Positions 37,140-48,212 of a stretch of 64,000 bases of DNA are shown here, piece by piece. Under the pieces are notes generated by a model. That model was not told the DNA's origin. It saw nothing but the letters and a program-made list of their open reading frames with translations, and searched no databases. The number at the start of each line of letters is the position of its first letter. The first letter of the stretch is position 1. The position numbers were made by a program, and so were the translations under genes. Source of the stretch: Tribonema minus (lineage: Eukaryota > Sar > Xanthophyceae > Tribonematales > Tribonemataceae); NCBI GenBank assembly GCA_017506865.1, contig JAFCMP010000113.1, positions 1,054,001 to 1,118,000 of the forward strand, given 5' to 3'.

Positions 37140-37560
37140 CCCCGCAGCGCCGCATGTCAACCTCTTCAACACTACTCACCAACGTAGCTCAACTCAAGGC
37201 AGACACTGAACATCTCCGCACAGCAGCGCACAGTCTGAGCTGGCCGCCACATCGGGCATGCTCAGCCCGCAGAGCCGAATGTCAACCTCCACAACAATGC
37301 TGTGCAACTTACTATAATCTATCTGGACTCAAGGCAGGCAGGGTACGTACCTGGACATCAGAGGCACATGGTCCGAGTTGGCGGCCACATTGGGCACGCT
37401 CGGTCCGCACCGCCGCATACCCTTTCTACAGCAAAGCTCAGCACATACTACAGCAGCGCTCGACGCGCACCTGGACGTCGGCGCACAGCAGCACATGGTC
37501 CGAGCTAGCGGCCACGTTGGACATGCTGGGGCCGCACCGCCGCCTGTCCACCTCCACCAC
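37140..37560 (-). repeat. Donor-side echoes of the last placed CCR4 exon (3 copies)
   Basis: The edge encoding SDHVLLCADVQ plus its donor recurs near 37470-37535, 37345-37420 and 37200-37285, period about 130 bases. Each copy keeps the CGGCCACATTGGGCATGCT-type core on the plus strand. Confidence 0.8.
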
Positions 37561-37606
37561 AACGAACAGCAACTCATCTCGACTCGAGGCAGACAGCGGT
37601 ACATAC

Positions 37607-40600
37607 CTGGACGTCAGCGCACAGCAGCACGTGGTCCGAGCTGGCGGCCACGTTGGGCATGCTGGGGCCGCAGCGCCGTATGTCGTCCTCGCTGGGCACC
37701 TGCATGACGGCCAGCGGCCGCAGGTCCGGCGCGCTGCACCAGATGTAGTCCAGGGTGCCGCGGAACGAGTCCGTGTAGTTGGTGTAGGGGGGCTCGTCCA
37801 GCGTGACGGCGGCGTACGCGGACTGGAAGGGGGAAGGGGGGGGGGGAGAGGGGGGGGGGGGGAGGAGAGTTGACCTGGGATGATTGGTCGGAATGGTGTG
37901 ATTTTATGCATCACTTGAAATTGAGTTCGTAGAGCAGCTAAGCCTGACCCTTGCCTCGATACCATGAAAATGGCCTGGGGTTTTTGACAACCTGTAAACC
38001 TGCAAGCCAAATATGTGATGAGGCCATGAAGACACGACACGGGTCGTGAAACACGTGCACACATGTGCACGCAATGTACAGAGCAACAAAACAGCGTGCA
38101 TTCTAAAGCATGTATACTTGCAGTTTTGAGCGCTGTGCAGAACTAAGCACATGAGTACGTATAAGGTGAAACGTACTCATGCAGGACTGCTGTACGTATG
38201 CACACGCCCACGCACTTGCAGGTGCGACTTGCGCGCGAGCTCCGCCGCATCCGGCACATGAGGCGCAGGTCAGCATGTACTTTTTAACTACTTATTAATG
38301 TGTAACAACACTGCAGTCATGGCGATGCGCGCGCACCTGCAGGTGCAGGTTGTGCGTGATCTCTGCCGCGTTTGGCAGCACATGACACGGGTCGGCATGT
38401 ATAGGAGGACATACTGATGGCAGGTACAATGCAAGCGCACGCACCTGCAGGTGCAGGTTGTGCGTGAGCTCCGACGCGTCAGGCAGAACGTGGCACGGGT
38501 CCTGCGACAGGTCCGGGTGGTCCGCGCTGACGCGCTGCGTGGAGATGAGCTCGTATACGGCGCTGCTGGGCTCGCTGTTGAGGTCGCCGCACACCATCAG
38601 GGGCAGCTGGCGGCTCATCACAAAGTGCTCCAGCTCCTGCAGGGGGGGGGCGGGGGGGGGGAGACAAGGGGGGGATGGGTGTATGCACGTTTACATGGGC
38701 ATGTATGTCTGAGGGGCAGCTGGCGGCTCACGACCAAGTGCTCCAGCTCCTGCAGGGCGGGCCGCGGGGGGGTATGCACGTTATAATAGGTAGGTAGGTG
38801 TGTACAGGAACTAGGTAACTAAACGTTCTCACGCAGCTGGCGGCTCATGGCAAAGTGCTCCAGCTCTTGCGGGGGGGGGGGAGGGGGATGGGGGGGGGCA
38901 TGGGGGGTATGCACATTACATGGGTAGGTATGCAAGCATATACAGGCTGTATTTACAACACTAGGTAGGTAGGTCCATTTTGACACGAAATATGGGGCAG
39001 CTGGCATCCCATCACAAAGTGCTCCAGCGCCTGCGTCGTCCACTGGTGAAGGAGGTGCGAGCGCGCTATGCGGTGTGCGGTGAGGGCATGTATGTATGCT
39101 GAACATTGACAAGTTAGAAAAACTGTGGGTCTGGTGAGAAGAGGGGCGAGTGCGTTGGTTGGACCTGCAACAAAGGTATGTATGTGCATGTCAATGTGTC
39201 GGTACGTGCATGATGCAAGTGGAGGGATGGGCTGTGTTAAAGACATTCGCCCTAACCCTAACCCTAACCCACCGGCAACAGCGGAGGCATGCACGTCACT
39301 CGTGCAGCAAACATATGCACGCGTTGACGTGTACATAGCACGCACATACCAGCATACCCATGCGGCCTGACCAATCTGAACAGGGTGCAGCGCCATTGAG
39401 ACTACACATCACAACAGTAAAGCTGAGCAATTGATGCTGCTATAGTATGCAGCAATGCTATGGGCACCATACCTGTAGCAGCGCGTGACACTGCCAGAGC
39501 TTCACGTCCGGCAACTCGGGATTGCTGCAGAGGCACATGGACGCAGTTGGCAGAGAGCAGAATGAGACAGCCGGTTTGCGAATTGCACAATTGATGGGCG
39601 ACATGCGCCTGGCTGGCGCTTGGCCTGCAGGTACCGTAGTACCCCAATCCTCACACCGCGCTGTCGGCAAGCGCTGACACAGGCTGTGCGCAGCACATGA
39701 TGAAAACTTGGGGTAAGGGTTACCCATGGTTTTGATTATGTTAATATCATAACCCTTATTCTAACCCTCACCCTAAGTCAGCCTTTTAACGTGCACTGCA
39801 TCATGCTCATCAACTTCTGCCTTCATTCAAGCAGCGGAGGCACACAAAGGTGTTATCAGCAACATTGCCTGAGCACATAGCGACCTGGAGCAGGAGTACA
39901 AATGCAGGATATAGCTTGTGATTCTGGAATAAGTGTGAACAGTACTAAAGGTTGAAACAATACGCATGATGTGACAGCATCCACCGGTAAGAAAGACATT
40001 TACACCATTACACCTACTAGAATGACACCGGGCTGTTACACAGCAGCATGCACTCATTTCCCGGGCGGACACCTCGCAAAACAGCACTTCTAGCAACATG
40101 TGTGTTTCAAGTGCAGATGATGCCACACACCGGCTGTGCACGCATCTTGTGCCGGAGCATCGATGTAATACATCGATGTCGACAACGAGTTTTTCATTTT
40201 CACGCCAGCTCTCTGTTGCCACGCTTGCCTGTAAAGGTGGGTGTTGGCTATGCATAGCTGCTGCGGCCCCCCCATCCTCCCCGCCCGCGGCCGCTGCAGC
40301 AGCTCCAGCACCGCCACCTGAGCAATGTTGTCCTGCGGACGCGCGGCAGCACACATCAAGTTGAAGTTGAAGTGCCCGGGCATCATCGAAAAGGGCTTTT
40401 AGAAGCATTGTGATGAAGCGCCTAGGCACCATCATATAGAGGCTGAGCATCATCAGACAGCACCTGAGCGTCACCACAAAAGTTACAGACAGCCGGAAGG
40501 AGGCACAGAAGAACCGCCGCGCAGAAAGACCACAGGCTGGTGAGTGTGCATACGCTTGGTCCGCTCCCTGCCAAAGTCCACACTGAGAGAGCGCAGCAAC

Positions 40601-43600
40601 GGCACCGAAATACACACGTGCCTGAGCGCAGCAGCAACCAGAAACCGTGGCATACACATCCCAGCAACGCATCAAAACATACCATACACCTACATGCATA
40701 CCCCCCGCTCACCTTGCTGAGCCTGTGCATGTACTGATTCCCCTCCTCCGTATTGGGGGACAAGCCTATCGCTCCCGCCGACCGCCGCGCGCACTCATTG
40801 AACTCAATCGCATAGTTCTCCACCAGTCGGAAGCGGTTGCGCCGCCAGAACAGCGCGCATCCGTCGACCTGTGCGACGCACACGCGCATTGATTCGTAAT
40901 TCAAAAGAACACAGCATGAGATTTTGTTAACAGGCACTCATTCCGAGCATACGCGTATGCCAGAACAATGTCATCAGATGATCATCACTGCATACATACA
41001 TGCATGCCAGAACAGTGCGCATCCGACCACCTGTGGCGGGCGCGTTCATTGTAGTGCACTCCAGAAAAGCAAGAGCCTCTGGAAGTAGTTTGTGCATTGA
41101 GGGCAGTCACCAGTGCATGCACGTTTGCCGATCTGTCAAGCTGCAGCGCAAGAGTGAATCGAGTCGTTGTAGATTGCTGTTGCATTCGTTGACGTTCTAG
41201 GTGCATAGCCCCAAAAAGCGGCAGGGATACATATAATACACCTATGTGCCCAAATGAGATCCATTGTCTCAAGGGTGGAGGCACAGCGTCGGAGTTTTGT
41301 TGTGCAAACGCTTGTGCATGAAAACGCCAGCTAAAGGCGATGATTACGCTCCTGCAATCACTGTGTCATGACGTGTCCTCTGCGCAAACAGCGCAACTGT
41401 CATGTAACTGCCGCGCAACTGTCAACAGTGCTCAGCGGGCTGTTTAAGCGTTTGCATAAATTCATGTCTTCACAAACGTGACCGTCTGACACGCCTCTAC
41501 AGTCCGGGCCATCATGTGATTCCCATACTTGCAATATGTAGACACCCACATGTGATGGCTAGTTTATTTGTCACAATGCGCTGCACGCAATTTGCGGCAA
41601 AGAAGCAAACGGCGCTGCTGCAATGTCTAGTGGACTGGACTAATAACTTTGGGTAGCGCACAAGCAGCAAACAAACTGCCGTACACCAGCTCGTATACTG
41701 ATGCAATGACAACGCGTGAACGCCTGTAGAAACAAAAACCATCGACGATGATGTGTTGTGAAAGCACAAGCGCGCGTAAAGTAAATATATATATATATAT
41801 AGTCATGTATCACTGAATGCAGTACACATTTGACACCAGAACAGGCGCCTGCGAGAGGCACGCTCCTACGCACCTTCCCTACCAGCCCCATGCTCTCCCT
41901 AGTTTTGCTCTTGTACAGCCCGTCAAACCCCTTCTCCAGCAGCAGCGGCTGGAAGAAAGCGTGGTACGCGTCCGCTTGCACTTCCTGTGCCGTGCAGACA
42001 GGACACATGCGCTTGTAAAACGCCTCTTACACAGCCAAAAGCGATGATGGCAATGGCAGGCAGTGCGTCGCTTGAACAAGCCATTGAATGTGAGAACAGT
42101 GCGGACAGGCGAATGGCCACATTGAACGGGTTAGACTAACCATCACCGCCATCAAAAAAGGCATTTCCGGGAATGCTCAGTAGCAGTTATGAGCAGTTAC
42201 GTCACATCAAAAACACACATGGGGCCCACAACTTCAAGACCGCGAGGAGAGTGAACGCCGCCTCTATGTATGCATGTCTCCACAGCGCTACAGCACCTGC
42301 AGTGAAGCACCAGCACAGCACCCCACGCAGTCCACAACGTGTGGCGGCAGTGCGGCGGGCGGCAGTGCTGGCGGGGGCTGCGAGAGTGGCGTCGGGCCGC
42401 GCAAGATGCAGCACAGGGGCAGGGGCAAGCGGTGAGCCCCGCAGAGCAGCGACAGGGACATAGCGCAGCTGCGCTGTGCTGTGTGGGCTGCGCTATGTCG
42501 CTGTCGCTGCTCTAGCAGACCGCTTGCCCCCGCCCCGTGCTGCTTCTGAGCGACCCGGCGCCACGCACGGAGCCCGCGCCGGCACTTCCGCCCGCCGCAC
42601 TGCGTCCGGCCGCGCAAGCAGCAGCACAGGGGCAGGGGCAAGCGGTCCGCCCTGCAGAGCCGCGCCACGGACAAAGCGCAGGCCGCGCAGGCGGCAGCGG
42701 GGCGCATACGTGCCGCCGCGCATTTCGCTGCGCAGCTGCGCTGTGTCCCTGCCGTTGTTCTGTAGGGCGGGCCGCTCGCCCCCGCCCCTGTGCTGCTTCT
42801 GAGCGGCTCGGCGCCACTCGCAGAGCCCGCGGCAGCGCTGCTGCCCACGCTGCACTGCCGCCACACACTCAGTACACCACGCAGTCCACACGCAGTACGC
42901 TGTGCAGTACACGCACCTGCAGGCACAGCACGTCCGCGGCGCTCTCCACCAGCTCCCGCGCCAGGTTCGCCCTGCGGTAGTTCCAGCTCAGCGCCCAGAA
43001 GTCGCACGAGGGGTACGCCTGCTGCGTAGCGTAGATCTCCGCCAGCAGGTTGTACGATACGATCCGGAACCGCCCCGCTGCAGTGGGGGGGCGCATCAGC
43101 GGGACGCGTGATTATGCGGCTGCCTCAGCGATTGTGTAAACATTTGCAATGTCACGAACACTGCTGTAGGCGTGGTCAGCACTCATACCAAGTCCAAGTT
43201 GAAGTTGAACTTGCCCCAAATTGCGTTCCATCGCTCAGTACCTGTGCCAAGTGCACGCTTCACAGGACCGCCTCGCTGCATCCTGAGGTTTGCAGCACCT
43301 GCATGCTGGAAGGCCCCTAAGAGTTGACACATGCTTGTAAATAGCTGACCACGGTTATAGCCTGTACCGTACTGCTAACAGGTCACGTACTCCAATACCG
43401 CAACCAAAGTTGCTGCTACAGGTAGCGGAGGCCCCTTGCGGACAGTCACCGGCGACCGCGACAGGTGCGGCAAGGCCAATGTGCACGCTTGTGAATACAT
43501 GACATAGCTCATGAATTGAGGGCATCATAACTCATGAGCCAAGAGGCGCCGTGCTGTCGTTTGACTGTGGCTAGTGACTAGCAGGCAAATGACTGCTGCG

Positions 43601-46600
43601 CCCGCTGCTCGCGCGGAGACGGCCCCTTGCTGGCAGTCACCACCTGACTCCATGACTTCTTGATCGAGGAAATGATTCATAAGTGACTTAAGCCCGATGC
43701 TTCCAGACCACCGGCTCTACTGTCTACAGCACCTCGCAATCGACCTCTGCGCGACTGCTGCGCCCATGTGCCTACACCTAACCTCAACCCTAAACCCACA
43801 TACTCACGTGGCGGTGGCCCCTTGCTGGCGGCCAGCAGCGCGCGCCGCGGCGGCGGCGGCGGCACGCTCAGCACCGGCTCCGTGCTGACGCTGCGCGGCA
43901 TGCACACGAGGCTGCCGTCGGGCAGCACCGCTCGACATTCGAGCCGCAAGCAGTGGCCCACGTCAGCAGCGCTCGGCGTTATGCACGGCTCGGTAGAGAA
44001 GAGCTCCCATTGGTCCTCGCCGTTGTCCTCGTGCTCCTCCGGTAACAGCTCCCCCTTGAGGGATTGCAGGGATTGCAGTGGCAGTGGCGAACGAGTAAGG
44101 TCGCGGGTATGGTGAGGTGGCAGGTGGCATCGGCCGCGGAGCGATGCTCAGTTGCGTGATGGTGCTCTGTCAGCCACCAGTGCAGCCGCGATGGATGTGT
44201 CGCACATTCAGCTGTAGATTGTCACCACAAGCACAGGCCAACGATGAGGGTTGCAGTTTGACGTAAACTTCACTGGAATAGTTCAACCTCCGAACAAGCT
44301 GCCTTGCGCTGCTTTGCGAGGTCAGCGCCTCGGCTAGTTGAACACGGCTGTAGCATACAAAGGCTAAGTCGTGGCGTCTGTGTTCAACTGCTGTTAGAAA
44401 CCTCAACAAACTGGGTTCCCTGATAAAGCTTATGGACAAGGAAGTACACAACAAAATTGCCGATGACAGTTCGTCGACTACAAAGCACCAATATTCTACA
44501 AGACATTCATTTTCATCATGATTGATTTTCGCGCAATACTCGTGCATTGATCTCCTGGCCCTTGGTGTGCCCCAAACCCCCTACTCCAGCACTATTCGAC
44601 TTCAACTTCAACTCCTACTTCAACTTCAATGTGCAAGATGTAGCCCCGTTGCTGCGACAGCAGTGCCAAAGCTTCGGCGTTGCGCTAAATGTGATACTTA
44701 CAATAGGATATACATACCCTGAACTTCAAGTGGGCGCTGGCGAGCATCACTGTACCTCTCAATTCCTCGGCCCCCAGCCAAAAATGGCAAGAATTAAGAG
44801 CCTCATCTCTCTTACAGCTGAGAGCTGGCTGCAAAGGGTAAGGCTCAGCCAATACCCTAACTTTGCACTACAAGAAGCATATGAGTATGATGTCACCAGT
44901 TGCAGCGTTATCACCACAAGCACAATGATGAGAACATGATGAGAACATCGTGATGCAATAACCTCAAGACGCTTAACGGAAGCGTCTGGCGCCGTCTCTG
45001 ATCATCGATCTGACCATTTCGCAATTCACTCCTCCCCACCGGGCACGCTGCCCAATATTCCTACAATATTTAGTGCTGCACCAGTGCGAACAATGCCGCA
45101 AAGTGTGATCATGCGCGGCAGCGAGCAGCGACATCGGGAGCAAGTCTTCAATGCAACTGTGAGGCCATGAGTAGGGTAGCATACTTCGCAGCTTGCAGAA
45201 TTGTCGTGTTGTCCATGTCAATGAACACCTTTGAGAACCGAGTGAGCCGGGCAGCTATGTGTGCCTGCCACCTGTGAAATGCATTGGTTTCGCACCAGAC
45301 GACAAAGTAGAGTGAACATTGACAGCTGTCGCCCCTTAGTGTCTGGCGCCGGCTCACACATGCGCCATGTCACCTGATCCTACTCAGCGTCATACTGCAC
45401 TGATGTACACAAGGCTTCAAGTGTTGGCACAAGTTGCCACATGGGGCCGGTGCTGCCTGTAACAGCTCCGTAAATCAGCGCAGCAGGCGTCAGTGCTGGC
45501 ATGCGAGGCCAACTGCAACTGCAGTGCCTGCAAAAGTGACGCTCCTGTGCCCACGCAAGTACATGGGTGTGTATACATCAGCACATACCCAAGCCTCACC
45601 TTAAGCAGTCCCGTCGCGCTCAGCCCCGTCGCTATGCTCAGCAGCTCCGAATGTATAGACACCCCCAGCGCCCCCCCTCCCTCCCCACTCCCCACAGTCA
45701 CCATATCAACCCCATCTCCCGCCAGCGACGGGCTGCTGGGGTCCGAGCCTGTTCCTGGCGCAGTGTTGGTTGCCTTTTTCTGCGCCTGCGCAACTGCTGC
45801 GTGCGTCGCCCGGTGCTCCTTCCACGCCTGCTTGAAGCACTTGGCGTTGCAGAAGATGGACTTGTGGCGCGGGACCTGCATTGCAGACATGCAGCAGCGG
45901 GTCTGTGGGTAAGTATGCTCTACGACCGGGGCGTGGTTCCGAGGTCTCTCGGTGCTCTCTCTGGGCAGTGCCTGGGCTGCTGCACGTCAGGTGCAGTATT
46001 TTGAAACAAGCAATCGACATACACACGTCCAGAAACAGGTTGTGTTCAGGGCAGCAAGCATCCACAATGCCTACGGTGATGAGAAAGTTGCATGCCACTC
46101 AGGGTCCGAGGTGCAAGTTGCAGTTAAACTTCAACAGTTACAGTGGCAGCAACTTTGTAACATCAATGCTGCATTTTCCTGACATGCAGCTGCGGGTCTC
46201 TGACCTTGAGCCTGCTGCAGATGATGCACTGTATTCTGCATCCCTGCAGCGCGTAAGTGGACCACTCTAGGGGGCTGAAGGAGGCTGCGCGTGGGCAGAG
46301 GGCGTTGGCGCACGCCTGCCGCTCCGGACCGCGGTACCATTTAAACTCGAACGTGTGGTCGCTCTGCGAATAGGCCTTGTTGGCTAAGCCCGTGGACGTG
46401 CGCTGCGTTGAGTAGACATAAGCCCTGAGTGGGCCGCGACAGATGCAACGCAGATGTCATTCGGTGAACAGAGGGCAACATGTGGTGTGCCAGCGGACAG
46501 GCGCGCAGAATTGCATGAGAGTATGGAGAGCTGGGCATGGCGTCATGGCAGAATCTGCAGTGCGACGACAATAGGTCCCTGAGAAGCTGCAACAGAGTGC

Positions 46601-46774
46601 CGCAGTCAAATGCGATCTTGCTTACCTGGGGCGTATTCCACAGCCTTCGACGGGCCTGTCAATGCGCAAATTGATATGGTGCCTGACCGAGCCAAGCGTG
46701 CTGTCGCCATTGGACGTAGCTAGCTGCACGCCTGCTGCCGCCAGATGGAGCGCGCTGGTGATAATGCCATCCGG
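37607..46774 (-). CDS. CCR4: Plant-type CCR4 poly(A) deadenylase (first and last exons unresolved)
   Basis: 3'-5' exoribonuclease that shortens mRNA poly(A) tails in the CCR4-NOT complex. Exons placed: 46774-46626, 46424-46205, 45875-45600, 44054-43808, 43077-42917, 41984-41874, 40868-40713, 40332-40229, 39524-39473, 38636-38445, 37822-37607. Phases agree throughout (628 codons). The exonuclease-endonuclease-phosphatase (EEP) core is complete: SYNLLAEIYATQ, the EVQ glutamate, GCALFWRRNRF, ANTHLYSNPELPDVKLWQ, CGDLNSEP and the final SDH histidine. The N-terminus has a MYND-like zinc motif (CIIC, then FCNAKCFKQAWKEHR) and a second domain (PSAADVGHCLRLEC), as in land-plant CCR4a/b. The start codon lies upstream of 46774. 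After 37607 a donor follows; one possible last exon starts at 36990 (MDPDASVNQ), unproven. The exon at 40229 ends in a GC donor. Confidence 0.88.
38205..38395 (-). repeat. Donor-side echoes of CCR4 exon 38636-38445 (2 copies)
   Basis: Copies of plus-strand GCACCTGCAGGTGCAGGTTG and following exon bases lie at about 38333-38395 and 38210-38278. Confidence 0.75.
38710..39035 (-). repeat. Acceptor-side echoes of CCR4 exon 38636-38445 (3 copies)
   Basis: Copies of GCAGCTGGCGGCTCA with AAGTGCTCCAGCTCCTGC (plus strand) lie near 38713-38757, 38835-38872 and 38998-39035. G-runs follow the first two, so the duplicated unit includes a poly-C tract in transcript sense. Confidence 0.8.
42335..42875. mobile_element. 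Fold-back element of alternating inverted repeats in a CCR4 intron
   Basis: A GC-rich unit beginning GTGTGGCGGCAGTGC and containing CAGCACAGGGGCAGGGGCAA appears in alternating orientation: forward from about 42340 and again from about 42600, inverted around 42480-42600 and 42720-42870. The outermost 60 or so bases form an imperfect inverted pair. No transposase is seen. It could be a non-autonomous fold-back DNA transposon or a locally generated palindrome. Confidence 0.55.
43808..46424 (-). other. CCR4 N-terminal MYND-like and plant-specific domains
   Basis: Exons two to four encode FEFKWYRGPERQ, then a Cys cluster CRIQCIICSRLK spliced to VPRHKSIFCNAKCF and a His pair, together the MYND-like finger. 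A Ser/Gly linker follows, then EDQWELFSTEPCITPSAADV and PPPPPRR, the segment that precedes the nuclease in plant CCR4. Fungal and animal CCR4 carry leucine-rich repeats in this position, so this architecture marks the plant lineage. Confidence 0.82.
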
Positions 46775-48212
46775 CTGACAGGAAACAAAAGCCATCACAT
46801 CCGTGGCCTGCTGCGCATGTCTGCTGCTGCCTTATGCTCCTTCCCACGTCCCAGCCACGAAAGCTGCCTGTAAAACTTCGCCCGCCAGCTGCGCTGCGTC
46901 TCAGCTGCTCCACACCTCCGCACCTACCATTGGAGGCAAAAATTTGATTCCCGAGTGGATGGAAATCAATCAGCAAATTGGCTACATGGACATGAGTTCG
47001 CAACAGCATCATTAGGTATTGATTGCTGACAGACAGAAGCATTGCATTGCTGCCCTATGCATTGCTGACTCACCTGCTGGCCTCGTGATCGCTGCTCTTC
47101 CCCATGCCAAGCGAATCCAGGTGTGTCCATACATACGGTATGCTGCCCAAAAGTTGAAGTTCAACTTTTCATTTCTTGCTGGCATCATGAGTAAGGTATC
47201 ACTTGTACTTGATATGATCGTCAATGTGCACTGAGTCAGTGGACGTCACTTAAAATGATCGTCAATGCGCACTGTAAATCTTCGCCACGGGGTATATGTA
47301 CACTCTGGCAACAAGCTTGACAGTCATGTAGAAGTATTGTTCTTTTCGTGTGCCTCGCGCAAGAATAAAATGTATGTGAGATGTCATCAACCAAACAACA
47401 TTCCTCAGTATGCCATTCAGAAATGCACACCTCCGCAGCACCCCGATGCAACCTGCAGAAGCTGCATGCGTACAACCTCTCGAAAGGGAGCGGGCACTTC
47501 GGGGTACCAGAATATTAGCTTTGCTTAATGTTATTCAGCGTTCATCATTGCCAGTCTCGGTCCGCCGTGTTCTTCGCTGCCCTGAGTGCTGTTTCTTGTG
47601 AAAATCACGCAAGGTGCGAAAGCGTGTATGCTGCCACTGATTGCATGCCAAGCCCTGTTCAGAGGAACCCTGGCAACCGCCGGTGGACCTTGCTGACTAT
47701 GTGCCTGATGCAGTCAACGATGCTGGGTACTGTGCATGACGCCAGTGTGTTATCATTGCGCGAAATGGCTGTGTTGCTCACGTTTACACGCGACCTGCCA
47801 GATGCCAACAACAGCGCTCACGATGCAGTCCCCCAACATGGCCCTCAGAGCAGAAGCTGCAGCGGCGGTCTCACGTGGAACACAAACTGTCTGTTAACGA
47901 CATCTTTGGGCTGCATTCTTCATCACGCAAAGCTGATCGGTCAAGTGAACGCCAACAAGTCAAGCTCAAATGAATGCAACAGGTCACGCGTTTTAATCAC
48001 ACCATTCGCATACATATGCTCATCACACCTTGTGTGCGTCATCAGTAAGATGCTTGACTGTCAAGAATGCAAAAATGCGCATGCACCTCGCCGACGAGAC
48101 AGACTGCAGCAGTACTAGCTGAAGCACATGCAAAAACAAACAGCACAGAAGACCACCCATGCAGCTGCCATGGGTCCAGCAAGGCACGCACTCAAGCAGC
48201 TTGCAGCTTGTA
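46775..48212. other. Region between CCR4 first placed exon and NOL10 stop codon
   Basis: Must contain the CCR4 5' exon(s) and promoter and the NOL10 3' UTR. Possible donors in minus sense exist at about 46934 and 47079, but none joins in phase to exon 46774 with a start codon that I could defend. No other gene is seen. Confidence 0.45.

Noticed and set aside
47528-48118. 196-codon plus-strand frame between CCR4 and NOL10
   Set aside because: No family signature; it lies where CCR4 5' and NOL10 3' sequences of the other strand are expected.
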